64,000 bases of DNA from Pohlia nutans (Eukaryota; Streptophyta; Bryopsida; Bryales; Mniaceae). Shown one piece after another: positions 11,471 through 22,973 of this stretch. Below the pieces are notes generated by a model. That model saw only the letters and a program-made list of their open reading frames with translations. It was not told the DNA's origin and made no database searches. The position numbers were made by a program, and so were the translations under genes. The first letter of the stretch is position 1, and the number at the start of each line of letters is the position of its first letter. The stretch covers positions 37,308,372 through 37,372,371 of the forward strand of contig CM040089.1 of assembly GCA_022496805.1 (NCBI GenBank), in the 5' to 3' direction.

Positions 11471-13064
11471 CAAATCCAGATGGAATCGATCTCCACAAGC
11501 AAGGCAAGGACTCGGTCCCCAGTATTGCAGTACCTGAGAAATCTAATGTTCATGGATCTGAAAGTGAATTTACTCCAGTAGGATAAAAATTTGAATACAG
11601 GAAAGAATCCAAGAGACGGAATGGTTAACATTCCCTGTAATAATTTCGATGAACTCCCTGGCTGGGCCCCCAAAGTACCTCCGTCCGTAGGCAGGCACCA
11701 TGATGAATGTGCATTGCCTAGACATGATCAAGTTCATGAAATGATCATGTCCTGGTACCCATCCATTTCCCAATCATTTGGCCACAACCTCCGACTCCTA
11801 GGCCAGCCTGCTCTGAAGCTACACATCAAATTTACCCGACAACAAACTTTCCGACCGTGTCTTGTCAAGCCCCGCGCAAACATAACAGTAACGAAAAATT
11901 GGTCGGTTGGGCCATGAGTACGTGAGCCCATTTGATCTTAAAATAATTTACCTCCAAGCTTCCTCATTCGTGTTTTCTTACTTTATTAGATCATTTTCTT
12001 TTCCCCATTTTGGAGAGGATTCCAACGCACTAAAATAAGTGTTATTTGGATATCATATGAATAAGTTATGAATTTTTGAAAAATTTCTTATAAAGTTTGT
12101 TGATTTTGTGACATTTTAGTACACCAAAATCACCATATACTGTGGGTGGGTGAATGGCGTGGGTACATTCATCCTTTATAACAAATTTTCATTCAATTTG
12201 GATGGATTTTACCACATAATTTGAAATTTTAATTATTAGTATAGCCTCTCGTAAATACTGTGGACCACAATATATGGTGATTTCAGTGTAGTTTTACATT
12301 TACTCAACTTGAAATGGGCCTTATTATGTTCCCTTCAGACCTCGCCGTTCAATTCGTTTTTGAGCTCTATATTCAAATGCATTGATGAATTAGATTCTTG
12401 TTTTGGGATCATATTTAGGGACCCCACAAGAAGGTCAAATATAAATATCAGTTCAAGTTGTTTATTTGTATGTTTTTAAATATGTATATGTATAAAATGA
12501 ATTAAATTTTTTTGGGGTGAAAGTCGAGCATTTCTAACTTCCTATGTTGTCTTAAAATTTCATATTTATTACATCAATTTTCATGGTTTTTTTCTTTATT
12601 TTTTTCTTCTTTTTTTTCTTTCAAAACCCATTGTTAGTTTTAGCCTACCCATGGGAGTGGGAAACTATATTGTGTTACACGTTGTGTACGGATCAGGTGC
12701 GGTTCTTTTCGCCTCAATTTCCACAACTGTATGTACTTGCGGGGAAATTTCAAATGCGGTCTTGAGAAAGGGCCGGGGCACCTCGTGTCCCCGAGAGAGG
12801 GGTTCAGGCTCACATGTAGGAAAAGCAAAAGGGAACTAAGCATCGATAGAAATTCTCGCATGCAAAGGGAATGATTGTGTCTACCTGATGTGTTGTCGCG
12901 TGCATTGGTACCAACGAATTTACTGTTTGCTTCCTTCCGACTCGAATGCCCCCGTTATTAGTTATTACGGTGTTTTATACTCTGTAAGGGTACATGAATG
13001 ATAGCCCCTTATCAGATAGCTGATGGGTTTAGGATGACACTCGCCATGATTTACTTATGTGGAA
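11471..13064. other. Intergenic between L elements
   Basis: Frames on both strands at 11570-11931 (97-108 codons) lie in a less AT-rich block. The two strands compete and neither resembles a family. 12640-12860 is another GC-richer block with overlapping short frames. No gene called. Confidence 0.4.
12119..12291. mobile_element. L MITE, second copy
   Basis: Inverted ends ACACCAAAATCACCATATAC and ATATATGGTGATTTCAGTGT; 173 bp. A GTGGGTGGGTGAATGGC segment near the left end is common to all three copies. Confidence 0.65.
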
Positions 13065-13235
13065 GTACACTGAAATCACCATATACTGTGGGTGCGTGAA
13101 TGGCATAGGTACATTCATCCATTTAACAAATTTTCATCCAATTTGGATGAATTTTACCATAGTAATTTGAAAAAAATATTACTAGTAAAGCCTCTCGTAA
13201 AGACTATGGGCCACAATACCGTAGTACCATAGTTG

Positions 13236-13731
13236 AGGGGCGGTTTACACTATGGACCAAGAGCCATGACCATGGAATTCTAAAATCTGTGATTGGCCCA
13301 AAAAGAGCTCTTGGTCCCATTTGGCTTTACACTACCTTGAAAAAAGGAGAATGACCACTAACTTTGAGGTCCCCAAAAATACTAAAATTTCCCAAATGGA
13401 TAATGTTTTCATGGTCTCCTTGATTATAGTTGAGTCGAAGCAAATGCCTCGACTCAACTATAATCTAGGAGACCATGGGGCTCAAAAATCATTGATTGGC
13501 TAGTGTTCAATTATTTAAAGAGAAAGGAGGAAAAAGGGGAGGTTAAAAGAGAGAATGATGAGCTTAAACTTGTCCCGGTCTAAATCCACTTTACACTACA
13601 AAGAGTGACCAAGTCATTTAAAATTGCATTTTATATTTTTCATGGTCACGGCTCTTGACCAAGAGCCATGACCATGAAAATGATTTAATTTTCTCGGTCA
13701 TGGCTCTTGGTCCATAGTGTAAACCTCCCCT
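13236..13731. mobile_element. D foldback MITE
   Basis: Inverted ends AGGGGCGGTTTACACTATGG and CCATAGTGTAAACCTCCCCT, extended by GACCAAGAGCCATGACC pairing on both sides. A second copy of the right end is near 50935-50970 (GGTCCATAGTGTGAAGTGGCC). Contains the small hairpin at 13410-13477. Confidence 0.65.
13410..13477. repeat. 29-bp stem hairpin
   Basis: CATGGTCTCCTTGATTATAG.. pairs with its inverse over 29 bp with a single mismatch around a 10-base loop. It lies inside the D element. Confidence 0.8.
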
Positions 13732-14371
13732 GAGTCACCAAAAAATAATTCAAAAAATAAAAAACATAAAAGATCATAAATTATGAAGACCTCAAAACGA
13801 AAATAGAATAAATTATTTTTAGCTATATTTTGCTATTTCTAAGCTATTTTGGTCCATTTTGGACAATTTCTAATCATCTTTTGCTTGAAAACAAAAACCA
13901 AGAAATTCATTTTTTGAGGAACAAACCTTGTTTTTCAAGAAACATTGAATATTCGTTCGTGGGGTGGCGACCCAGCTATGGTACTATGGTATATGGTGAT
14001 TTTGGTGTAGTGATTTTTATTTTTATTTTTGGATGGGGGGAATAACACTTTTCTTTCTTTGCCCCAAGTAGTGGCCACATGTACTTATTTTGATGGTGTT
14101 CATGACAGAAGAGAAATTCAGATCTAAATAGACGTTCAAGATATTTCAATTGTGAACATTTTATTTTATTTTATTTTATTTTATAAAATTAAACAATTAA
14201 TTAACGTAAACATAGGTCACAACCTTTTCATTTTTAAAAAATAAAATAAAAAATTGCTCTTTGAATAGATGACAATCTTTATTTGCTAAAAGTACAGAGA
14301 TTACCGTACCCAAAAAAAACAAAAAAACAAACAAAGACAGAGGAATAGAGATTAATTCTTCAAAAGCTCGT

Positions 14372-15338
14372 TTAACCCATAACCCCTAAAGTACTAACCT
14401 CTCTTCAAATTTGGAGGATTGCAAAGATACATTATTGAATGCAACTAGGAAGGATATTTTGAACTTGATGTATGAATAAAAGTTGTACATTTGAGTTAAT
14501 ATTTTGAACAGGTAATGTGACCCCCAAAATATTAGGAATCCAGAGTCTATATCCTCTTTGAATGTAACCGAAATCAAAGCAAATAGTGAACCCAACACCC
14601 TCCAACTTCAATTTTAGATATGAGCTTTGCAAGTCAATTCAAGTTGTTAGAGCTACCTAATCTCAAATTGGATGTGGGCCATCCCCTCCAAGCCTTGGCT
14701 CTCTGTGAACTCACCTTAGTCTCAATTTCACCACCTTTGTGACGGCAAAACTAGTTCATCTTCCTTTCTATTTTGGATTCTTTGGAAACCATGCCAGTTT
14801 GCTTGGATGCCTTAGATACGGGTCAGACTCATCTCACCTAACATGTATTATCTCTTCTTTTTTATTAACTCTATTATGAATGTTAGATTTTATCAATGAA
14901 GTTAGATCTATGATTTCTATCACCAATACTTTTGTATAAATTTTAAAACTTGAACTTCCAAATTCTTTTGTATTTTTATTACAAATAAGATGTTGACTTT
15001 CTATGAATGAAATTTGTTGTGGTGGGTTGAAATATAATACTCTAAGTGTAGTGATTTTTAAGATTTTTTGGTTGCTTAATCATATGAGTTGGTTTTTTCA
15101 AGAGGCACGTCAAGAGCACTTTTGAACTAAGATCTTAGATTTTTTTGGTGAAATGAGGTATAAAAAAACACAAATCATCCTCTTTCCACAGAGTTTGAGC
15201 ACACATGCATGAAGCTAACTTGCCATAGAATTTTGAAGTCTTTTTTTTGGATTACTAAAAGTGGCTTAATGAATGAAACCTTGCTGTTATTTATCATTCA
15301 TGATCCATTATATGGATACTTGGTCCTTTAGGGGTTAA
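14372..15338. mobile_element. TTAA element, family A
   Basis: Left end TTAACCCATAACCCCTAAAG; the true boundary may be the ATAA-CCCC at 14379. Right end TTGGTCCTTTAGGGG-TTAA (15335-15338). Interior matches the 49897 copy (GAACTTGATGTATGAATAAA segment, ACTCTAAGTGTAGTG segment). Longer, so it probably holds nested material near 14640-14850. Confidence 0.7.
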
Positions 15339-17271
15339 AGAAAGTTTCCTGATTTAGAAAGAAAGGAGTATTTTTGAGTTTTAACCCCATAATATAAAAG
15401 TAATTTACATTCTAAAAATGTAGGTGAATATTATTCTTGTCACAAAGAATGCATGACAAAAATTTCATAAAAGCATTTATTCATTGTTAGCAAATCATGA
15501 TCAAAGTGGTGAAAACGAAGAAAACTATGCATGGGGAGCTTGGTATGTCCTTTTAGGCTGGGGTTAACTTAATTTTTCAACACACTAATCAATATTGAAG
15601 TTATCTTTGCGATATTAATAATGGTAACGTTGGTCACGAGGACCATTGTGAATGCGAAGAGTTCATTGGGGTAGTTCATCCATCTATGCCTCAAGGGCAT
15701 GGGTAGCGAGGTCTACCCTCGGTGCCTTTGCCATCAAATACTTAAGGCAATAGAAGACATTTATTTTGATGTTAGAGTCACCAAATATATCAATAACACG
15801 AGCACGCAATACCAAGGAAAATTTCACGAGCATTCAAAAGAATTGATGATAAAATCCCAACTTCACAAGAAGCTAGCCCTAAGTCTTATAAAGCGCTTAA
15901 AAAAGTCAATTAGTTTGGAGTACATATTCAATGTTATATGACAAAACCTATAACCAATTCATAAACATTTGAGTGATAATTGAAGTGTTAATTTCTTTCA
16001 TAATTATGATGATATAGACGGGACATACATCTATATATTGAATAGGCGATCGTGGTGGTTAATCAATTTTAGCAACAATTGTGTGAATAATGAGCCATAA
16101 TTTTTTGGTTGTGGTATACTTTACGGACATGTATAGGACTCTCGTTGTTGTTATTATCAAATATTATTTATAAATATAAGCTATTTAAAACATCCCATTT
16201 GGTCTTTTTTTCCATTGATTTTTTTTAATTAAAGTGAAAATTATAAATTCAATAGCCATAAATTTGAAACTATTGGAAAAATTCCTTTAAAATAGTCAGA
16301 AACTACTTTAATCACTAAAAAAAATTGAATATGTTTTACAAAAATTGCTCCAAAGCTGCGATTTCTAATGCAACAAAAAAATGGTTATCTCATTTTCAAT
16401 TGGATATTTTTTTCTTACGCTACTATGAGAATTAGTTTGGAAATTATTTTAGCTCATTTGCCTTCAAATTATAGTGGTCAAACCGTCAAAGTGAACAAAA
16501 AAACGTTTTTGTGACTTGTTAGACAAGGTCATTTGACTTTGACTCATTGTTGTGGAGAGTCTTGGACTATACATTGGAATTCAAATTTTGGAATCAGTCA
16601 AAATCCCAATGATGAGTACAACGCTTTTTACTAATATATCAATTGCAAAATAGTACAAAAAATAGAATCTCGTGATTTTACACTATACTTTGACCCTTTC
16701 ATAAAACATTGCTCCAAAACTACAATTTTTAGTGCTTTGACGACTAAAGTATATTTTATTTTATTTTATTTCACTTTCAACCATAAGATTATTTATTAGA
16801 CTACTACGAAAAGGTGTAAAATAAAAATCAATTCATTTATTTTCATGGATCTTTTCAAAGTAAAAATAAACTTCGTGATAACCTGCCCAAATCCCAGAAT
16901 TTATGTTGAATGAACAATTTATTTTCTCTTCAAAGATTAAAACAATATGAGTGTAGGAAGCCAAAATGTCTTTTAATGAATCTGTGCCTCCATTTGACAT
17001 GCACTAAGACGTGCCAATCAATTAACATCATATTATACCATATATTGAATAAGAAATCTTGTCTACTTTTTACTACACCAAACATTGCAATTATTATAGA
17101 TTCGAGATTATTGAGCCACAAATATATTGCGAATTACAAAATCTTCAAATTACAAAGACTTGCATAGATATTCTACAGTAGAAAATAATTTCTACATAGT
17201 AATTACAAATCTTGGTATACTTTAAATTAATTTGATTGTCCTATCTATGAAATTAATCCATTTTAACTGAT
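15339..17271. other. Intergenic; no gene recognised
   Basis: An 80-codon frame on + (15699-15941) ends in a Lys/Leu-rich tail and has no recognisable family. The rest is AT-rich with only short frames. Confidence 0.4.
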
Positions 17272-17338
17272 TTAACCCCTAAATGCCTAGGCCTATGACT
17301 ATAGAATCATGCTTTAAATGTCACACTCAATTTTGCCA

Positions 17339-17341
<3 letters not shown>

Positions 17342-17391
<50 letters not shown>
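17342..17391. repeat. (TA)n microsatellite
   Basis: About 25 uninterrupted TA units inside a family E element. Confidence 0.95.
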
Positions 17392-17393
<2 letters not shown>

Positions 17394-17794
17394 TATGAAA
17401 CTATGTCTACTACAAATCATGAGTTTTTCATACATTTTGGTGAGAATTTGAAATGACAATGAGTTTTTGAAGTGATTTGAAAGAAAATCCATATGAATTA
17501 CAAAATTTACTAAAAAATTCCGAGTTTTTACCATGAAGAACATTAGAGTAAATGAAAATCATTTGTTTATCTTTTTTATTTTATTGCTACATCATTGTAA
17601 TACATGTCGAATTTATAACCTCAATAAAACACTCGATTTTGAGATTTTTCCAAAATTCAAGGTGGAGTAGAAACTAAACTTAGTAAGATTCATCTTGTTA
17701 GTTAACCTCAAATGCAATAGAACTCATTTTCATGGCCTAAATTTAGTTTAAGTAGAAAAAAACAAAAGTATCCAAATTACACTACATGGTGAAC

Positions 17795-18004
17795 CATAGC
17801 ATAATAGAACAATGCAATGGAGCACCCTTTTTATAACTGAATCTTCATTTAGATCCACTTTTCTAAGTAATGAAGGAATGCCATTTGTATTCCATGAATT
17901 TTTGGAGTACTGTGTCATTGCCACATAAATTTAGTTTCTAATTGAAACTAGATTGTGGTTCCATTGCAAAAGGGTGTTGGCCCCCATTGCTTTATTATGC
18001 TATG
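17795..18004 (+). mobile_element. F MITE, first copy
   Basis: Inverted ends CATAGCATAATAGAACAATG and CATTGCTTTATTATGCTATG bound 210 bp. The other copy lies 390 bp away in inverted orientation. Confidence 0.6.
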
Positions 18005-18395
18005 ATTTTTTTTACAATTCATTTGTAGTTGGAAGTCCATGTAAAATCCAAAAATAGCTTGAATGATTTGAATTTAACTTAAAGAGGTGGCATAACCAAA
18101 GAAATCCTTCACAAAATGAATTGGATGAAAATAATCCATGTAGCAGTTGGAATTGAATAGTGAATTACATTCATAAGCCATATTTTGGCCTCCTAGGCAT
18201 TTAGTGGTTAAGTATTGTTGGATTACATGCTTGTGCGGTTAATTACAAAAAAAAAGTATTAAAAAGCCCTTTGTTTCAAAAAAAAAAAAAAAAAAAAAAT
18301 CTTTTTTCTTTTTGAAACAAATGGATGCTTTATTTCTAGTGCACAACAACACATTACAAACATCACATTGGAAACAAAAAGAGCATGTTCCAGTG

Positions 18396-18615
18396 CATAG
18401 CATAATAGAGCAATGGGAGCCAACACCCTTTGCAATGGAACCACAATCTAGTTACAATTAGAAACTAAGTTTACGTGGCAACGACACAATAGTCCCAAAA
18501 TTCATGGAATACAAATCACATTCTTTCATTTCTTAGAAAAGTGGATCTTAGTAAAGATTCTCTTTCGATCCAATTTTCAAAAGGGTGCTCCACTGCACTG
18601 CTCTATTATAGTATG
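18396..18615 (-). mobile_element. F MITE, second copy (inverted)
   Basis: CATAGCATAATAGAGCAATG at the left with an inverse at the right. Homologous to 17795-18004 in opposite orientation. Non-coding. Confidence 0.6.
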
Positions 18616-18655
18616 TGCTCTCCTCCAGGTGATTTTTCGGAGTATCTTCATGCAA

Positions 18656-18971
18656 TAGAGTTATCCGAAAACATAATTGTTCGATGAACAAAGTTCAAGT
18701 GTAGTTCTCTTCATGTAATTACAATTCCTAACATTCATTGTTTATAAATAGTTCACATAGTCGGGTCTCTTGGCTTGGGGGAACTTGTGGGAACTCTCCT
18801 TTAGCTTTGGGGAAGTCACGAGTTCCACAACCTATGGCGGTGCAAGGCCTCGCTTCATATTATTCTTCAACTCACCATAGACTAGTTTTGCAGTCTTTTT
18901 GAACTCAAAACAAGTCTAAGATGAATTTAAGGTTTCTTTCCACTTCGAGACAGTCTTTTCGATTAACTCTA
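18656..18971 (+). mobile_element. K repeat (316 bp, inverted ends, box-B-like core)
   Basis: Bounded by TAGAGTTATCCGAAAA and its near inverse TTTTCGATTAACTCTA. Same length (316 bp) and order as the copy at 4967. Contains GGGGAAGTCACGAGTTCCAC and a short internal hairpin around the TAGACTAGTTTTGCAG segment. Confidence 0.65.
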
Positions 18972-19566
18972 ATATCTAAACTAAACCTATGTTCCTAATC
19001 ATTTCCAACAAAGAGCAATCCCCCACCGTAACATAAGGCCCAAGAGCCAAAAATATATAAAATAATCAATAAATAAAATACTGTACAATCAGAATACCAC
19101 CAATACAAACACCTGGCAAGGCATCCCATTAACAATCATGGGTGGATGTTTTCTGTGAGAGCCAGTGCATGCCCTTCAACAGAATTGCAATATTTTAGTT
19201 ATGGACACATTTTTAGTTCTGTCACAAAAAGTGATATTCGTGATATGATCTAATTAATACCCAAGCTGCATGCTCTAAAATCTAAACTAAGCCAGGATGA
19301 CAGGATGCTAATAATAAATAACATGTCCCCCAAAATTCCTTAATTTTAACCCCACTCACTGCTTTCTAGAATGTGCCTTTTAACTTCAAGCAGCAAAAGC
19401 AAGAATATTCCCTAAAATCCAATGCTTAACTGTAGACGTAGAAATACTCAGTCTCCTCAACATAAATAGCCCTATCAATTCTTTTCTACCAAAATCAAAC
19501 CCAATCTATCTATTTTTGACGAAGTATTTTATAAAAAACTGTAAGAGAAAATAATCTACTTGGTTG
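18972..19566. other. Intergenic; nothing recognised
   Basis: AT-rich unique sequence with no frames above 60 codons and no repeat ends seen. Confidence 0.5.
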
Positions 19567-19779
19567 TTAACCCTTTAGTGCCCAGCTGATCATAATATGG
19601 TCCCTGCAAGTGGGGAAATGTAAATAAATGAAAATTTGTGAAGAATTGAATTTTGAATTGTGAGGTGTAGAGTTGGACAGAAGGTTCTTTAGTCCTTATG
19701 GTACTCACCTCTCAATTTGTCCATATTATGTCAGGGAATAGCATACGGGATTCCGGAATACGAGATTCTATCATATTAG

Positions 19780-20874
19780 TTAACCCTTTAACCCTTTAAC
19801 GTCCCAATTCAACACTGTTTTTAAAGAAGTGTTATAAAATGTTTGATGGAAACCGAAAATGGAGTTGATGTACAAAGAAAATTTGTAAATGCCAATGTGA
19901 AGATCACATCTGTACGGTTAGATGTATCACATTTTTTATTAATAATTTTAAAATAATTTTGCAAGGTTTTCTCTTGAAATTCAATTAAAAATCCCGAATT
20001 AACACAAAAAGATTGAAAAATATTGGAATGAAATTAGAATAACATGCACTATGCGATGGTATGGTTTCCATTATTTGATTCTACTTATTTTGGAAAATCA
20101 TGTCTAAGGTCTCACTTTTTGAACTAAGAGTGAAACTTGACATAAACCAATTGTGTAAATTCTCCAAAAATCATGATAACCTATTTTGAAGATCCACACT
20201 ATACAAAGGATAGTCAACTTACACAAGAACCCAAAAAAAAAATTGGTGGATGAAAACTGTCCACTTTGGATGGAAATCAAACAACTTCAATTTGTTCGTC
20301 GTCCAATATATGGACGTTGGCGTGCTAAAGGGTTAACGTCCCGATTCAACACTGTTTTCAAAGAAGTGTTATAAAATGTTTGATGGAAATAAAAAATGGA
20401 GTTGATGTGCAAAGAAAATTTGTAAATGCCAATGTGAAGATCACATTTGTACAGTTGGATGTATCATATTTTTTTTATTAATAATCGTAAAATAAATTTG
20501 CAATGTTTTCTCTTGAAATTCAATTAAAAATCCTGAATTAACACAATTTTTTTGAAAAATATTGGAATGAAATTGGAATAACATGCATTACGAGATGGTA
20601 TCGTTTCCATTATTTGATTATACTTATTTTGGAAAATCATGTCTAAGGTCTCACTTTTTGAACTAAGAATGAAATTTGACATAAACCAATTGTGTTATTT
20701 TCCCAAAAATCATAATAACCTATTTTGAAGATCCACACCATACAAAAGATAGTCAACTTACACAAAAACCCAAAAAAAAATTGGTGGATGAAAACTGCTC
20801 ACTTTGGATGGAATTCAAACAATTTTAATTTGTTCGTCGTTTAATATATGGACGTTGGCGCGCTAAAGGGTTAA
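19780..20874. mobile_element. TTAA element, family C (outer copy)
   Basis: TTAA-CCCT at 19780, interrupted, resuming at 20333 as TTAA-CGTCCCGATTC and running to GGACGTTGGCGCGCTAAAGGG-TTAA (20871-20874). Confidence 0.85.
19788..20336. mobile_element. TTAA element, family C (inner copy)
   Basis: TTAA at 19788-19791 and 20333-20336; 549 bp. Ends CCCTTTAACGTCCC and GGACGTTGGCGTGCTAAAGGG. Very close in sequence to the copy at 6818 and to the outer copy. Confidence 0.88.
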
Positions 20875-21792
20875 ACTCAACTAAGGTTGAGTTGGTTGCC
20901 TCTTGCCAATGATAGTCCATTGAGTCGATGCTCCTTGACACTTTCTGATTTTTTTATAAAAGAATATTGTAGAACCTTGATGATTTCTGGATTCTTTATA
21001 AAAAAAAACTACTATAGATCCATAGATCGAGAAGGGTGCGATCTCCCAATTGCTAAAGATCCTTATGGAGATTTATAATAAACATCTTCTAGAAAAAGAA
21101 AATTTCAATTTGGAGTTGTGCAACTATCAAAATATTTATGAACAAAACGTCAAAATGTTACAAATACTTGAAAATGCAATAAATACTTACAAATATAACA
21201 CATGTACTATGTGGTGTTTCTTGTGTTTGGAAGTTTGTTGTCTTCTTTTATTTTGTTGGATTGTGTTCTCTTGTTCATGTTCCATTAGTGTATGTATTCC
21301 GATCTTGATCAATGTACCAACTCCTTTCATTTTTTAATGTGTAATTATTTGTTCTAAACCATACATGGATAAGTCATTCTTACTTATAAAATTCACAATA
21401 ATCATATGTGTGAGTCTGTTTTTAATATAAAAGATTGTAATGGAGAGGTGTTGACATAAATCATTGTTGAACCTCTTCACTGTCTTTTTTGAAAATCTAA
21501 CCCAAATTCTATTTTAACTTCAAAGTCACACACCCTCCAATATCTCATTTTTGAGTGTGCATTATACATTTCAAAGACACATTATAATCTTGCAATTCAA
21601 CCATCAGACGATTCTTTGATTTTGGCAAAATGTCTCCATTCCAGTTGGTGATAGGATTCTACAACTACTTTTTGACTTGACCCATTCTATTTCTGATAGT
21701 ATCAATCACTGTGGAAAAATCTACTGAAATCCAATGCACTAAGCTACGGTACGCTGGGCACCAAGAAGTTAATGAAAGGAGTCATCATGTAG

Positions 21793-21966
21793 ATGATTTG
21801 GAAGGAAAGGAATGACGCTGCGTTTAGTGGGCTACATTGGAACATGAAGAAGTTGTGTTGCAAAATGTGCCTTGACCTTATTGATTATGGTAGACTTGCT
21901 TGGGAGTGTACTCTATCTAGCATCAAGGAACATGTGGAAGAGCCCAAAAAAAGAATGCGTGGTTGA
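21793..21966 (+). pseudogene. LINE reverse transcriptase C-terminal fragment
   Basis: Reads MIWKERNDAAFSGLHWNMKK.. for 57 codons to a TGA. WMIWKERNxxxFxG is the conserved tail of plant L1-type non-LTR retrotransposon ORF2. An in-frame TAG directly precedes the Met, where Trp would be expected. Nothing more of the element is recognisable here. Confidence 0.55.
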
Positions 21967-21977
21967 ACGTTTAGAGG

Positions 21978-22330
21978 TTACACTAGAGATATCTGTAAAG
22001 TAAAGAGGGTGACGTCCTTTCCTCACCCACCTTTTTATGCCTTATATTAGTTGTTTGAATCTATTTGAGATCACAAAGAGTACACGGCTTGGCTTGGGTG
22101 AAGTTCCCATGGATGTGGGAGAATATGTAGTCAACAAATGGGAGCGTGGGTTTGGATTGAGAAAGCATGCCCTTGCATTGGGTAGGTCCCAGGTTCAAAT
22201 TCCACCACCCTTGCTTCTACTTTTCATTGGTGCAAAAAAGGTGGGATCATTAAAGGAAATATGGGCTTGCAAGAGGCCCTTAAAATGCCCACTTCTTTGC
22301 TCATGGTGTTTATGAGCATGAGCAACTATG
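21978..22330 (+). repeat. tRNA-like (box B) dispersed repeat, K-related
   Basis: CTTGCATTGGGTAGGTCCCA is followed by GGTTCAAATTCC (22189-22202), an excellent polymerase III box B. A start like the K-type terminal repeat (TAGAGATATCTGTAAAGT) lies at 21979, but the other end is not found. Frames across it (22037-22315) are probably not genes. Confidence 0.45.
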
Positions 22331-22587
22331 AGCTGCCATGTTAGAATTTGTAGACTATGCTACAGGGACATTGATTCTGTGAAGAAAAATAAATAAATAA
22401 AACAAGAGAAAAGACCCCAACCAGGCTCGTAGCAACGTCCGTAATTCAATGACGAGGCTTGGTACATAATAATTTTTGTTTAAAAAGAAAAACCGCAGTA
22501 CTTGCTGGTACCGCTGGCAAGGTTCGAGCTTTTTTTAATTTTTTTAAAAAATATATTAAAAAAAACATAGAACAACATTTCCGGGGT

Positions 22588-22588
<1 letters not shown>

Positions 22589-22620
<32 letters not shown>
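22589..22620. repeat. Poly(T) tract
   Basis: Long T run; may be the poly(A) tail of a minus-strand retroposon, though no target duplication was found. Confidence 0.8.
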
Positions 22621-22621
<1 letters not shown>

Positions 22622-22850
22622 TGTTTTTTAGCTGCCCCTCCTTTTGCAACTTTCCAAAGGACTTGGGGCCTTCTACAACCCTATATTTCTTCTAATGGGA
22701 ACTCTTTTTTGTCTATTTACGGTGGTGTTGGAGTTTAGACTAGAGTTTGCAAATTCTTTCCTCATTGAGAGGAATTTGCGGATATCTCTACACTACTTTT
22801 TGCAAATAGTGCCACCTACACTAATTGATTTAAAAAGGCTATCACTTTTT

Positions 22851-22949
22851 ACGCAACATGAACATTTTTACCAACTATGTTCACAGAGTTCCTCCTACAT
22901 GTGTAGTTTCAATATATTTTCTCTTGGTAAAAATATTCATGTTGTGTAG
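22851..22949. repeat. Inverted repeat (27-bp arms)
   Basis: Arm ACGCAACATGAACATTTTTA at 22851 pairs with TAAAAATATTCATGTTGTGT ending at 22948, around a ~45-bp loop. Possibly a small foldback element. Confidence 0.55.
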
Positions 22950-22973
22950 AAAGTTATAGCCTCAAGTACATAG

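Larger units (their letters stand above)
13065..14010. mobile_element. L MITE, third copy, split by another element
   Basis: Left end GTACACTGAAATCACCATAT at 13065 and, after the nested element, right end ATATGGTGATTTTGGTGTAG at 13991-14010. The nested D element occupies 13236-13731. Confidence 0.5.
17272..18211. mobile_element. TTAA element, family E, with nested MITE
   Basis: TTAA at 17272-17275 and 18208-18211. Ends CCCCTAAATGCCTAGGCC and GGCCTCCTAGGCATTTAGTGG. Contains a 50-bp (TA)n run and the F element 17795-18004. Confidence 0.78.
19567..21772. mobile_element. TTAA element, family B, containing two nested family C elements
   Basis: TTAA at 19567-19570 and 21769-21772. Left end CCCTTTAGTGCCCAGCTG, right end CGCTGGGCACCAAGAAG. 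Homology with the copy at 3453 resumes after the inserted block, in the ACATCTTCTAGAAAAAGA segment near 21080. Without the nested elements it is about 1.1 kb. Confidence 0.8.
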
